Assembly: GCF_051014445.1 (NCBI RefSeq)
Contig: NW_027488366.1
Span: forward strand, 15,456,001 to 15,520,000
Origin: Colletes latitarsis
Taxonomy: Eukaryota > Arthropoda > Insecta > Hymenoptera > Colletidae
Direction of reading: 5' to 3'
DNA length: 64,000 bases
Shown here: positions 1-12,150 of the stretch, piece after piece
How positions within the stretch are numbered: the stretch's first letter is position 1
How the letters are laid out: every line of letters begins with the position of its first letter
Position numbers and translations under genes: made by a program
The notes under the pieces: generated by a model
Database searches by the model: none
What the model was told of the DNA's origin: nothing
Seen by the model: only the letters and a program-made list of their open reading frames with translations

Positions 1-130
1 GATCCGTTCAACAAGTATGTGAAGAATGCGAAAGTATGAGTCTGATGAGTGATAATCCCTGGGCTAACCTAGACCTAACATGCGTTATCCTCAAAAATAT
101 TGATCGAAACCTGGTTTAATCGACTGTTTC

Positions 131-146
131 AGTGTGGTACCACACT
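131..146. repeat. 16-bp perfect palindrome (representative of the monomer core)
   Basis: AGTGTGGTACCACACT reads the same on both strands. Its 10-bp heart, GTGGTACCAC, is present in most monomers, usually extended to 12 bp (TGTGGTACCACA). The 16-bp form occurs where CACACTACT follows, for example also at 1363-1378, 1891-1906, 5764-5779 and 11925-11940. It could act as a dimeric protein site or extrude as a small hairpin; neither is shown by sequence alone. Confidence 0.9.
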
Positions 147-176
147 ACTACGTGACCCAAACAGGAAAAAACCCAG

Positions 177-352
177 GATCTGTTCAACAAGTATGTGAAA
201 AACGCGAATGTATGAGCCTGATGAGGGCAAGTCCCAGGGCTAACCTAGACCTAACATGCGTTATCCTCTAAAATATTGATCCAAACCAGGTTTAATGGAC
301 TGTTCCAGGGTGGTACCACTTTACTACGTGATCCAAAGCATTAAGAACCCTC
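177..352 (+). repeat. Exemplar monomer, class c (176 bp)
   Basis: It begins GATCTGTTCAACAAG and carries GTGAAAAACGCG at positions 20-30. The GAGCCTGATGAGGGC box separates it from class a. Class c monomers recur through the window, often after a monomer with the 16-bp palindrome form of the core (CACACT after GGTACC). Confidence 0.85.
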
Positions 353-528
353 GATCAGGTCAACATGTATGTTAAAACTGCGAAGGTATGACCCTGATGA
401 GGGCAAATCCCAGGCCTTACCTAGACCTAACATGCGTTGTCCTCTAAAATATTGATGGAAACCAGGTTTAATTGACTGTTTCAGTGTTGTACTTCATTAC
501 TACGTGATGCAATCCAGAAATAGCCCAG
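353..528 (+). repeat. Exemplar monomer, class g (176 bp)
   Basis: It begins GATCAGGTCAACATG and continues TATGTTAAAACTGCG. It has GACCCTGATGAGGGC in place of the common GAGTCTGATGAGTG. Its palindromic core is degraded (GTTGTACTTC instead of GTGGTACCAC), and it ends GATGCAATCCAG. Compared with class a it differs at about 19 of 176 positions. It is normally preceded by a monomer ending in an AAGCAG variant and followed by a class d/e monomer that begins GATCTAGCCAT. This suggests the group moves as a linked set. Confidence 0.85.
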
Positions 529-3500
529 GATCTAGCCATGAAGTATGAGAAATATGCGAAAGAATGAGCCTGATGAGAGCAAATCCCAGACCTAACCTAG
601 ACATAACATGAAATATTCTCTAAAACATTGATCGAAACCAGGTTTAATTGACTGTTCCAGTGTAGTCCCACATTACTACCTGATCCAAACCAGGAAAAAC
701 CCAGGATCTGTTGAACAAGTATGTGAAAAACGCGAAAGTATGAGCCTGACGAGGGCAAATCCCAGACCTGTCCCAGACCTAAGTTGCGTTATCCTCAAAA
801 ATATTGATCGAAACCTGGTTTAATCGACAGTTTCAGTGTGGTACCACATTACTACGTGATCCAATCCAGAAATAACCCAGGATCTAGCCATGAAGTATGA
901 GAAATATGCGAAAGTATGAGCCAGACGGTGGCAAACCCTAGACCTAACGCAGACCTAACATGCGTTATCCTCTAAAATATTTATCAAGGCCAGGTTTATT
1001 TGATTGTTTCAGTGTGGTCCCACATTAATACGTAATCCAAACCAGAAAAAACCCAGGATCCGTTCAACAAGTATGTGAAGAATGCGAAAGTATGAGTCTG
1101 ATGAGTGAAAATCCCAGGCCTAACCTAGACCTAACATGCGTTATCCTCAAAAATATTGATCGCAACCTGATTTAATCGACTGTTTCAGTGTGGTACCACA
1201 TTACTATGTGATCCAAACCAGAAAAAACCCACGATCCGTTCAACAAGTATGTGAAGAATGCGAAAGTATGAGTCTGATGAGTGAAAATCCCCGGCCTAAC
1301 CTAGACCTAACATGCGTTATCCTCAAAAATATTGATCGAAACCAGGTTTAATCGACTGTTTCAGTGTGGTACCACACTACTACGTGACCCAAACCGGAAA
1401 AAACCCAGGATCTGTTCAACAAGTATGTGAAAAACGCGAAAGTATGAGCCTGATGAGGGCAAGTCCCAGGGCTAACCTAGACCTAACATGCGTTATCCTC
1501 TAAAATATTGATCCAAATCAGGTTTAATGGACTGTTTCAGTGTGGTACCACTTTACTACGTGATCCAAAGCAGAAATAGCCCAGGATCCAGCCATGAAGT
1601 ATGAGAAATATGCGAAAGTATGAGCCTGATGGGGGCAAATCCTAGACCTAACCCAGACCTGACATGCGTTGTCCTCTAAAATATTGATCCAAACCAGGCT
1701 TAATTGAATGTTTCAGTGTGGTACCACATTACTATGTGATCCAAACCAGTAAAAACCCAGGATCCGTTCAACAAGTATGTGAAGAATGCGAAAGTACGAG
1801 TCTGCTGAGTGAAAATCCCCGGTCTAACCTAGACCTAACATGCGTTATCCTCAAAAATATTGATCGAAACCAGGTTTAATCGACTGTTTCAGTGTGGTAC
1901 CACACTACTACCTGACCCAAACCGGAAAAACCCAGGATCTGTTGAACAAGTATGTGAAAAACGCGAAAGTATGAGCCTGACGAGGGCAAATCCCAGACCT
2001 GTCCCAGACCTAAGTTGCGTTATCCTCAAAAATATTGATCGAAACCTGGTTTAATCGACTGTTTCAGTGTGGTACCACATTACTACGTGATCCAATCCAG
2101 AAATAGCCCAGGATCTTGTCATGAAGTATGAGAAATATGCGAAAGTTTGAGCCTGACGAGGGCAAATCCTAGACCTAACGCAGACCTAACATGCTTTATC
2201 CTCTAAAATATTTATCAAGACCAGGTTTATTTGATTGTTTCAGTGTGGTCCCTCATTACTACGTAATCCAAACCAGAAAAAAACCAGGATCCGTTCAACA
2301 AGTATGTGAAGAATACGAAAGCATGAGTCTGATGAGTGAAAATCCCAGGCCTAACCTAGACCTAACATGCGTTATCCTCAAAAATATTGATCGCAACCTG
2401 ATCTAATCGACTGTTTCAGTGTGGTACCACATTACTATGTGATCCAAACCAGAAAATAACCCAGGATCCGTTCAACAAGTATGTGAAGAATACGAAAGTA
2501 TGAGTCTGATGAGTGAAAATCCCAGGCCTAACCTAGACCTAACATGCGTTATCCTCAAAAATATTGATCCAAACCTGGTTTAATCGACTGTTTCAGTGTG
2601 GTACCACATTACTATGTGATCCAAACCGGAAAATAACCCAGGATCTGTTCAACGAGTATGTGAAGTGTGCGAAAGTATGAGTCTGATGAGGGCAAATCCC
2701 AGACCTAACCCAAACCTAACATGCGTTATCCTCTAAAATATTTATCAAGACCAGGTTTAATTGAATGTTTCAGTGTGGTGCCACTTTACTACGTGATCCA
2801 AAGCAGAAAAAACCGTCGATCAGGACAACATGTATGTTAAAACTGCGAAAGTATGACCCTGATGAGGGCAAATCCCAGGCCTAACCTAGACCTAACTTGC
2901 GTTGTCCTCTAAAATATTGATGGAAACCAGGTTTAATTGACTGCTTCAGTGTTGTACTTCATTACTACGTGATGCAATCCAGAAAAAGCCCAGGATCTAG
3001 CCACCAAGTATGAGAAATATGCGAAGGTATGAGCCTCATGAGGGCGAATCCCAGACCTATCCCAGACCTAACTTGCGTTATCCTCTAAAATATTCATCGA
3101 AATCAGGCTTAATTGACTGTTTCAGCGTGGTACCACATTACTACGTGATACAATCCAGAAACAGCCCAGGATCTAGCCATGAAGTATGAGAAATATGCGA
3201 AAGTATCAGCCTCATGAGGGCAAATCCTAGACCTAACCCAAACCTAACATGCGTTATCCTCTAAAATATTTATCAAGACCAGGTTTAATTGAATGTTCCA
3301 GTGTGGTACCACATTACTACGTGAACCAAACCAGAAAAGACCTAGGATCCGTTCAACAAGTATGTGAAGAATGCGAAAGTATGAGTCTGATGAGTGAAAA
3401 TCACAGGGCTAACCTAGACCTAACATGCGTTATCCTCTAAAATATTGATCCAAACCAGGTTTAATGGACTGTTTCAGTGTGGTGCCACTTTACTACGTGA

Positions 3501-3747
3501 TCCAAAGCAAAAAAAACCCTCGATCACGTCAACATGTATGTTAAAACTGCGAAAGTATGACCCTGATGAGGGCAAATCCCAGGCCTAACCTAGACCTAAC
3601 ATGCGTTGTCCTCTAAAATATTGATGGAAACCAGGTTGAGTTAATTGTTTCAGTGTTGTACTTCATTACTACGTGATGCAAACCGGAAAAAGCCCAGAAT
3701 CTAGCCATCAAGTATGAGAAATATGCGAAAGAATGAGCCTGATGAGA

Positions 3748-4275
3748 GCAAATCCCAGACCTATCCCAGACCAAACTTGCGTTATCCTCTAAAATATTGA
3801 TCGAAACCAGTTTTAATTGACTGTTTCAGTGTGGTACCACATTACTACGTGATCCAAACCAGAAATAGCCCAGGATCCAGCCATGAAGTATGAGAAATAT
3901 GCGAAAGTATGAGCCTGATGGGGGCAAATCCAAGTCCTAACCCAGACCTAACATGCGTTATCCTCTAAAATATTGATTCAAACCCGGTTTAATGGACTGT
4001 TTCAGTGTGGTACCACTTTACTACGTGATCCAAAGCAGAAAAAACCCTCGATCACGTCAACATGTAAGTTAAAACTGCGAAAGTATGACCCTGATCAGTG
4101 AAAATCCCAGACCTAACCTAGACCTAACATGCGTTATCCTCTAAAATATTGATCCAAACCAGGATTAATGGACTGTTTCAGTGTGGGCCCACATTACTAC
4201 GTGATCCAAACCAGTAAAAACCCAGGATCTGTTCAACAAGTATGTGAAAAACGCGAAAGTATGAGCCTGATGAGG
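3748..4275 (+). repeat. 3-monomer (528-bp) higher-order unit, first copy
   Basis: Three consecutive monomers are repeated immediately downstream with a 528-bp step. Diagnostic markers are CCAGACCAAAC, AAATCCAAGTCC and the GTGTGGGCCCACA form of the core. The copy carries CCTGATCAGTG at its third monomer and CAGACCTAACATG at its second, where the next copy has GATGAG and CTACCATG. Confidence 0.88.
4182..4193. repeat. Alternative palindromic core TGTGGGCCCACA
   Basis: The usual central TA of GGTACC is replaced by GC, and the 12-bp palindrome stays perfect. The same form lies at 4710-4721, 10343-10354, 13158-13169 and 13686-13697. All of these are within copies of one triplet unit, so they probably share one origin. 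Confidence 0.88.
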
Positions 4276-4803
4276 GCAAATCCCAGACCTATCCCAGACC
4301 AAACTTGCGTTATCCTCTAAAATATTGATCGAAACCAGTTTTAATTGACTGTTTCAGTGTGGTACCACATTACTACGTGATCCAAACCAGAAATAGCCCA
4401 GGATCCAGCCATGAAGTATGAGAAATATGCGAAAGTATGAGCCTGATGGGGGCAAATCCAAGTCCTAACCCAGACCTACCATGCGTTATCCTCTAAAATA
4501 TTGATTCAAACCCGGTTTAATGGACTGTTTCAGTGTGGTACCACTTTACTACGTGATCCAAAGCAGAAAAAACCCTCGATCACGTCAACATGTAAGTTAA
4601 AACTGCGAAAGTATGACCCTGATGAGTGAAAATCCCAGACCTAACCTAGACCTAACATGCGTTATCCTCTAAAATATTGATCCAAACCAGGATTAATGGA
4701 CTGTTTCAGTGTGGGCCCACATTACTACGTGATCCAAACCAGTAAAAACCCAGGATCTGTTCAACAAGTATGTGAAAAACGCGAAAGTATGAGCCTGATG
4801 AGG
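4276..4803 (+). repeat. 3-monomer (528-bp) higher-order unit, second copy
   Basis: Nearly identical to 3748-4275, differing at a few positions including GATGAGTG for GATCAGTG and CTACCATG for CTAACATG. Those two markers make the two copies distinguishable, and they show which parts survived in the shortened downstream block near 9.9-10.3 kb. Confidence 0.88.
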
Positions 4804-5182
4804 GCAAATCCCAGACCTATCCCAGACCAAACTTGCGTTATGCTCTAAAATATTGATCGAAACCAGGTTTAATCGACTGTTTCAGTGTGGTACCACATTG
4901 CTACGTGATCCAAACCAGAAAAAACCCAGGATCAGTTCAACAAGTATGTGAAAAACGCGAAAGTATGAGCCTGATGAGGGCGAATCCCAGACCTATCCCA
5001 GACCTAACTTGCGTTATCCTCTAAAATATTGATCCAAACCAGGTTTAATGGACTGTTTCAGTGTGGTACCACTTTACTACGTGATCCAAAGCAGAAAAAA
5101 CCCTCGATCAGGTCAACATGTATGTTAAAACTGCGGACGTATGACCCTGATGAGGGCAAATCCCAGGCCTAACCTAGACCTA

Positions 5183-6161
5183 ACATGCGTTGTCCTCTAA
5201 AATATTGATGGAAACCAGTCTTAATTGACTGTTTCAGTGTTGCACTTCATTACTACGTGATGCAATCCAGAAAAAGCCCAGGATCTAGGTATCAAGTATG
5301 GGAAATATGCGAAAGAATGAGCCCGACGAGAGCAAATCCCAGACCTAACCTGGACCTAACATGAATTATTCTCTAAAATATTGATCAAAACCAGGCTTAA
5401 TTGACTGTTTCAGTGTGGTACCACATTACTACGTGACCCAATCCAGAAATAGCCCAGGATCCAGCCATGAAGTATGAGAAATATGCGAAAGAATGAGCCT
5501 GATGAGAGCAAATCCTAGACCTAACCCAGACCTAACATGCGTTATCCTCTAAAATATTTATCAAGACCAGGTTTAATTGAATGTTTCAGTGAGGTACCAC
5601 ATTACTACATGATACAATCCAGAAATAGCCTAGGATCTAGCCATGAAGTATGAGAAAAATGCGAAAGTATGAGCCTGATGAGTGAAAATCCCAGACCTAA
5701 CCTAGACCTAACATGCGTTATCCTCAAAAATATTGCTCGAAACCAGGTTTAATCGACTGTTTCAGTGTGGTACCACACTACTACGTGGCCCAAACAGGAA
5801 AAAACCCAGGATCTTTTCAACAAGTATGTGAAAAACGCGAAAGTATGAGCCTGATGAGGGCAAATCCGAGACCTAACCCAAACCTAACATGCGTTATCCT
5901 CTAAAATATTGATCCAAACCAGGTTTAATGGACTGTTCCAGTGTGGTACCACATTACTACGTGATCCAATCCAGAAATAGCCCAGGATCTAGCCATGAAG
6001 TATGAGAAATATGCGAAAGTATGAGCCTGACGAGGGCAAATCCTAGACCAAACCCAGACCTGACATGCGTTATCCTCTAAAATATTTATCATGACCAGGT
6101 TTAATTGATTGTTTCAGTGTGGTCCCACATTACTACGTGATCCAAACCAGAAAAAACCCAG
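5183..6161 (+). repeat. Mosaic satellite segment between the two L copies (about 5-6 monomers)
   Basis: Ordinary satellite monomers of mixed class, including a class e unit with a distinctive GATCTAGGTATCAAG start near 5281. The segment has no close partner inside the window. It may match sequence to the left of base 1, since the 6161-bp repeat is cut by the window edge. No gene or other element is visible. Confidence 0.75.
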
Positions 6162-9100
6162 GATCCGTTCAACAAGTATGTGAAGAATGCGAAAGTATGA
6201 GTCTGATGAGTGATAATCCCTGGGCTAACCTAGACCTAACATGCGTTATCCTCAAAAATATTGATCGAAACCTGGTTTAATCGACTGTTTCAGTGTGGTA
6301 CCACACTACTACGTGACCCAAACAGGAAAAAACCCAGGATCTGTTCAACAAGTATGTGAAAAACGCGAATGTATGAGCCTGATGAGGGCAAGTCCCAGGG
6401 CTAACCTAGACCTAACATGCGTTATCCTCTAAAATATTGATCCAAACCAGGTTTAATGGACTGTTCCAGGGTGGTACCACTTTACTACGTGATCCAAAGC
6501 ATTAAGAACCCTCGATCAGGTCAACATGTATGTTAAAACTGCGAAGGTATGACCCTGATGAGGGCAAATCCCAGGCCTTACCTAGACCTAACATGCGTTG
6601 TCCTCTAAAATATTGATGGAAACCAGGTTTAATTGACTGTTTCAGTGTTGTACTTCATTACTACGTGATGCAATCCAGAAATAGCCCAGGATCTAGCCAT
6701 GAAGTATGAGAAATATGCGAAAGAATGAGCCTGATGAGAGCAAATCCCAGACCTAACCTAGACATAACATGAAATATTCTCTAAAACATTGATCGAAACC
6801 AGGTTTAATTGACTGTTCCAGTGTAGTCCCACATTACTACCTGATCCAAACCAGGAAAAACCCAGGATCTGTTGAACAAGTATGTGAAAAACGCGAAAGT
6901 ATGAGCCTGACGAGGGCAAATCCCAGACCTGTCCCAGACCTAAGTTGCGTTATCCTCAAAAATATTGATCGAAACCTGGTTTAATCGACAGTTTCAGTGT
7001 GGTACCACATTACTACGTGATCCAATCCAGAAATAACCCAGGATCTAGCCATGAAGTATGAGAAATATGCGAAAGTATGAGCCAGACGGTGGCAAACCCT
7101 AGACCTAACGCAGACCTAACATGCGTTATCCTCTAAAATATTTATCAAGGCCAGGTTTATTTGATTGTTTCAGTGTGGTCCCACATTAATACGTAATCCA
7201 AACCAGAAAAAACCCAGGATCCGTTCAACAAGTATGTGAAGAATGCGAAAGTATGAGTCTGATGAGTGAAAATCCCAGGCCTAACCTAGACCTAACATGC
7301 GTTATCCTCAAAAATATTGATCGCAACCTGATTTAATCGACTGTTTCAGTGTGGTACCACATTACTATGTGATCCAAACCAGAAAAAACCCACGATCCGT
7401 TCAACAAGTATGTGAAGAATGCGAAAGTATGAGTCTGATGAGTGAAAATCCCCGGCCTAACCTAGACCTAACATGCGTTATCCTCAAAAATATTGATCGA
7501 AACCAGGTTTAATCGACTGTTTCAGTGTGGTACCACACTACTACGTGACCCAAACCGGAAAAAACCCAGGATCTGTTCAACAAGTATGTGAAAAACGCGA
7601 AAGTATGAGCCTGATGAGGGCAAGTCCCAGGGCTAACCTAGACCTAACATGCGTTATCCTCTAAAATATTGATCCAAATCAGGTTTAATGGACTGTTTCA
7701 GTGTGGTACCACTTTACTACGTGATCCAAAGCAGAAATAGCCCAGGATCCAGCCATGAAGTATGAGAAATATGCGAAAGTATGAGCCTGATGGGGGCAAA
7801 TCCTAGACCTAACCCAGACCTGACATGCGTTGTCCTCTAAAATATTGATCCAAACCAGGCTTAATTGAATGTTTCAGTGTGGTACCACATTACTATGTGA
7901 TCCAAACCAGTAAAAACCCAGGATCCGTTCAACAAGTATGTGAAGAATGCGAAAGTACGAGTCTGCTGAGTGAAAATCCCCGGTCTAACCTAGACCTAAC
8001 ATGCGTTATCCTCAAAAATATTGATCGAAACCAGGTTTAATCGACTGTTTCAGTGTGGTACCACACTACTACCTGACCCAAACCGGAAAAACCCAGGATC
8101 TGTTGAACAAGTATGTGAAAAACGCGAAAGTATGAGCCTGACGAGGGCAAATCCCAGACCTGTCCCAGACCTAAGTTGCGTTATCCTCAAAAATATTGAT
8201 CGAAACCTGGTTTAATCGACTGTTTCAGTGTGGTACCACATTACTACGTGATCCAATCCAGAAATAGCCCAGGATCTTGTCATGAAGTATGAGAAATATG
8301 CGAAAGTTTGAGCCTGACGAGGGCAAATCCTAGACCTAACGCAGACCTAACATGCTTTATCCTCTAAAATATTTATCAAGACCAGGTTTATTTGATTGTT
8401 TCAGTGTGGTCCCTCATTACTACGTAATCCAAACCAGAAAAAAACCAGGATCCGTTCAACAAGTATGTGAAGAATACGAAAGCATGAGTCTGATGAGTGA
8501 AAATCCCAGGCCTAACCTAGACCTAACATGCGTTATCCTCAAAAATATTGATCGCAACCTGATCTAATCGACTGTTTCAGTGTGGTACCACATTACTATG
8601 TGATCCAAACCAGAAAATAACCCAGGATCCGTTCAACAAGTATGTGAAGAATACGAAAGTATGAGTCTGATGAGTGAAAATCCCAGGCCTAACCTAGACC
8701 TAACATGCGTTATCCTCAAAAATATTGATCCAAACCTGGTTTAATCGACTGTTTCAGTGTGGTACCACATTACTATGTGATCCAAACCGGAAAATAACCC
8801 AGGATCTGTTCAACGAGTATGTGAAGTGTGCGAAAGTATGAGTCTGATGAGGGCAAATCCCAGACCTAACCCAAACCTAACATGCGTTATCCTCTAAAAT
8901 ATTTATCAAGACCAGGTTTAATTGAATGTTTCAGTGTGGTGCCACTTTACTACGTGATCCAAAGCAGAAAAAACCGTCGATCAGGTCAACATGTATGTTA
9001 AAACTGCGAAAGTATGACCCTGATGAGGGCAAATCCCAGGCCTAACCTAGACCTAACTTGCGTTGTCCTCTAAAATATTGATGGAAACCAGGTTTAATTG

Positions 9101-10815
9101 ACTGCTTCAGTGTTGTACTTCATTACTACGTGATGCAATCCAGAAAAAGCCCAGGATCTAGCCACCAAGTATGAGAAATATGCGAAGGTATGAGCCTCAT
9201 GAGGGCGAATCCCAGACCTATCCCAGACCTAACTTGCGTTATCCTCTAAAATATTCATCGAAATCAGGCTTAATTGACTGTTTCAGCGTGGTACCACATT
9301 ACTACGTGATACAATCCAGAAACAGCCCAGGATCTAGCCATGAAGTATGAGAAATATGCGAAAGTATCAGCCTCATGAGGTCAAATCCTAGACCTAACCC
9401 AAACCTAACATGCGTTATCCTCTAAAATATTTATCAAGACCAGGTTTAATTGAATGTTCCAGTGTGGTACCACATTACTACGTGAACCAAACCAGAAAAA
9501 ACCTAGGATCCGTTCAACAAGTATGTGAAGAATGCGAAAGTATGAGTCTGATGAGTGAAAATCACAGGGCTAACCTAGACCTAACATGCGTTATCCTCTA
9601 AAATATTGATCCAAACCAGGTTTAATGGACTGTTTCAGTGTGGTGCCACTTTACTACGTGATCCAAAGCAAAAAAAACCCTCGATCACGTCAACATGTAT
9701 GTTAAAACTGCGAAAGTATGACCCTGATGAGGGCAAATCCCAGGCCTAACCTAGACCTAACATGCGTTGTCCTCTAAAATATTGATGGAAACCAGGTTGA
9801 GTTAATTGTTTCAGTGTTGTACTTCATTACTACGTGATGCAAACCGGAAAAAGCCCAGAATCTAGCCATCAAGTATGAGAAATATGCGAAAGAATGAGCC
9901 TGATGAGAGCAAATCCCAGACCTATCCCAGACCAAACTTGCGTTATCCTCTAAAATATTGATCGAAACCAGTTTTAATTGACTGTTTCAGTGTGGTACCA
10001 CATTACTACGTGATCCAAACCAGAAATAGCCCAGGATCCAGCCATGAAGTATGAGAAATATGCGAAAGTATGAGCCTGATGGGGGCAAATCCAAGTCCTA
10101 ACCCAGACCTACCATGCGTTATCCTCTAAAATATTGATTCAAACCCGGTTTAATGGACTGTTTCAGTGTGGTACCACTTTACTACGTGATCCAAAGCAGA
10201 AAAAACCCTCGATCACGTCAACATGTAAGTTAAAACTGCGAAAGTATGACCCTGATGAGTGAAAATCCCAGACCTAACCTAGACCTAACATGCGTTATCC
10301 TCTAAAATATTGATCCAAACCAGGATTAATGGACTGTTTCAGTGTGGGCCCACATTACTACGTGATCCAAACCAGTAAAAACCCAGGATCTGTTCAACAA
10401 GTATGTGAAAAACGCGAAAGTATGAGCCTGATGAGGGCAAATCCCAGACCTATCCCAGACCAAACTTGCGTTATGCTCTAAAATATTGATCGAAACCAGG
10501 TTTAATCGACTGTTTCAGTGTGGTACCACATTGCTACGTGATCCAAACCAGAAAAAACCCAGGATCAGTTCAACAAGTATGTGAAAAACGCGAAAGTATG
10601 AGCCTGATGAGGGCGAATCCCAGACCTATCCCAGACCTAACTTGCGTTATCCTCTAAAATATTGATCCAAACCAGGTTTAATGGACTGTTTCAGTGTGGT
10701 ACCACTTTACTACGTGATCCAAAGCAGAAAAAACCCTCGATCAGGTCAACATGTATGTTAAAACTGCGGACGTATGACCCTGATGAGGGCAAATCCCAGG
10801 CCTAACCTAGACCTA
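6162..10815 (+). repeat. Large block L, copy 2, with a 3-monomer deletion
   Basis: Collinear with 1-5182 at a 6161-bp offset up to about 9.9 kb, then at a 5633-bp offset, because one 528-bp triplet is missing. At the deletion the copy carries left-triplet markers first (GATGAGAGC before CCAGACCAAAC) and right-triplet markers afterwards (CTACCATG, GATGAGTG). This is the expected product of recombination between the two triplets. Similarity ends near 10815, where ACCTAAAATGCG and TTATCCTTAAAAA appear. Confidence 0.88.
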
Positions 10816-12150
10816 AAATGCGTTATCCTTAAAAATATTGATCGCAACCTGGTTTAATCGACTGTTTCAGTGTGGTACCACATTACTATGTGATCCAAAC
10901 CAGAAAAAACCCACGATCCGTTCAACAAGTATGTGAAGAATGCGAAAGTATGAGTCTGATGAGTGAAAATCCCCGGCCTAACCTAGACCTAACATGCGTT
11001 ATCCTCAAAAATATTGATCGAAACCAGGTTTAATCGACTGTTTCAGTGTGGTACCACACTACTACGTGACCCAAACCGGAAAAACCCAGGATCTGTTGAA
11101 CAAGTATGTGAAAAACGCGAAAGTATGAGCCTGACGAGGGCAAATCCAAGACCTATCCCAGACCTAACTTGCGTTGTCCTCTAAAATATTGATGGAAACC
11201 AGGTTTAATTGATTGTTTCAGTGTGGTCCCACATTACTACGTGATCCAAACCAGAAAAAACCCAGGATCTGTTCAACATGTATGAGAAATATACGAAAGA
11301 ATGAGCCTGATGAGAGCAAATCCCAGACCTAACCTAGACCTAACATGAATTATTCTCTAAAATATTGATCGAAACCAGGTTTAATTGACTGTATCAGTGT
11401 GGTCCCACATTACTACGTGATCCAAACCAGAAAAAACCCAGGATCCGTTCAACAAGTATGTGAAGAATGCGAATGTATGAGTCTGATGAGTGAAATTCCC
11501 AGGCCTAACCTAGACCTAACATGCGTTATCCTCTAAAATATTGATCGAAACCTGGTTTAATCGACTGTTTCAGTGTGGTACCACATTACTATGTGATCCA
11601 AACCAGAAAATAACCCAGGATCTGTTCAACGAGTATGTGAAGTGTGCGAAAGTATGAGTCTGATGAGGTCAAATCCCAGACCAATCCCAGACTTAACATG
11701 AATTATCCTCTAAGATATTGATCGAAACCAGGTTTAATCGTCTGTTTCAGTGTGGTACCACATTACTACGTGATCCAAACCAGAAAAAACCAAAGATCAG
11801 TTCAACAAGTATGAGAAGAATGCGAAAGTATGAGTCTGATGAGTGGAAATCCCAGGGCTAACCTAGACCTTACATGCGTTATCCTCTAAAATATTCATCC
11901 AAACCCGGTTTAATAGACTGTTTCAGTGTGGTACCACACTACTACGTGATACAAACCAGAAAAAACCCAGGATCTGTTCAACAGGTATGTGAAAAACGCG
12001 AAAGTATGAGCCTAATGAGGGCGAATCCCAGACCTATGCCAGACCTAACTTGCGTTATCCTCTAAAATATTGATCGAAACCAGGTTTAATTGACTGTTTC
12101 AGCATGGTACCACATTACTATGTGATACAATCCAGAAACAGCCCAGGATC
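9335..12150 (+). repeat. Block M, copy 1 (16 monomers, about 2816 bp)
   Basis: This block overlaps the end of L copy 2 and continues to about 12150. Its markers recur downstream: 2816 bp away before the missing triplet, and about 3343 bp away after it. Monomer pairs at 9410 and 12226, and at 11874 and 15217, show the two spacings. The section from 10816 to about 11090 resembles 1138-1412, so this block was itself assembled from rearranged array segments. Confidence 0.85.

Larger units (their letters stand above)
1..5182 (+). repeat. Large block L, copy 1 (part of a 35-monomer, 6161-bp spaced duplication)
   Basis: The sequence from base 1 matches that from base 6162 almost perfectly. Marker monomers sit exactly 6161 bp apart, for example those at 1860 and 8021, 2191 and 8352, 3249 and 9410, and the CACGATCCG variant at 1230 and 7391. 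I noticed only isolated substitutions, such as those near 2824, 3211 and 3337. The left end of the copy lies outside the window. The match breaks near 5182, where the second copy switches to a different monomer series. Classes a, c, d, e and g are mixed here. Confidence 0.9.

Noticed and set aside
60..80. Telomere-like CCTAAC/CCTAGACCTAAC motif
   Set aside because: It occurs only as two or three imperfect units at one place in each monomer, and the alternative form is the 11-bp CCCAGACCTA repeat. There is no run of true telomeric repeats.
94..104. AAAATATT as a TATA-type promoter
   Set aside because: It is a fixed A/T-rich part of every monomer with no associated gene or start signal, so it carries no specific promoter evidence.
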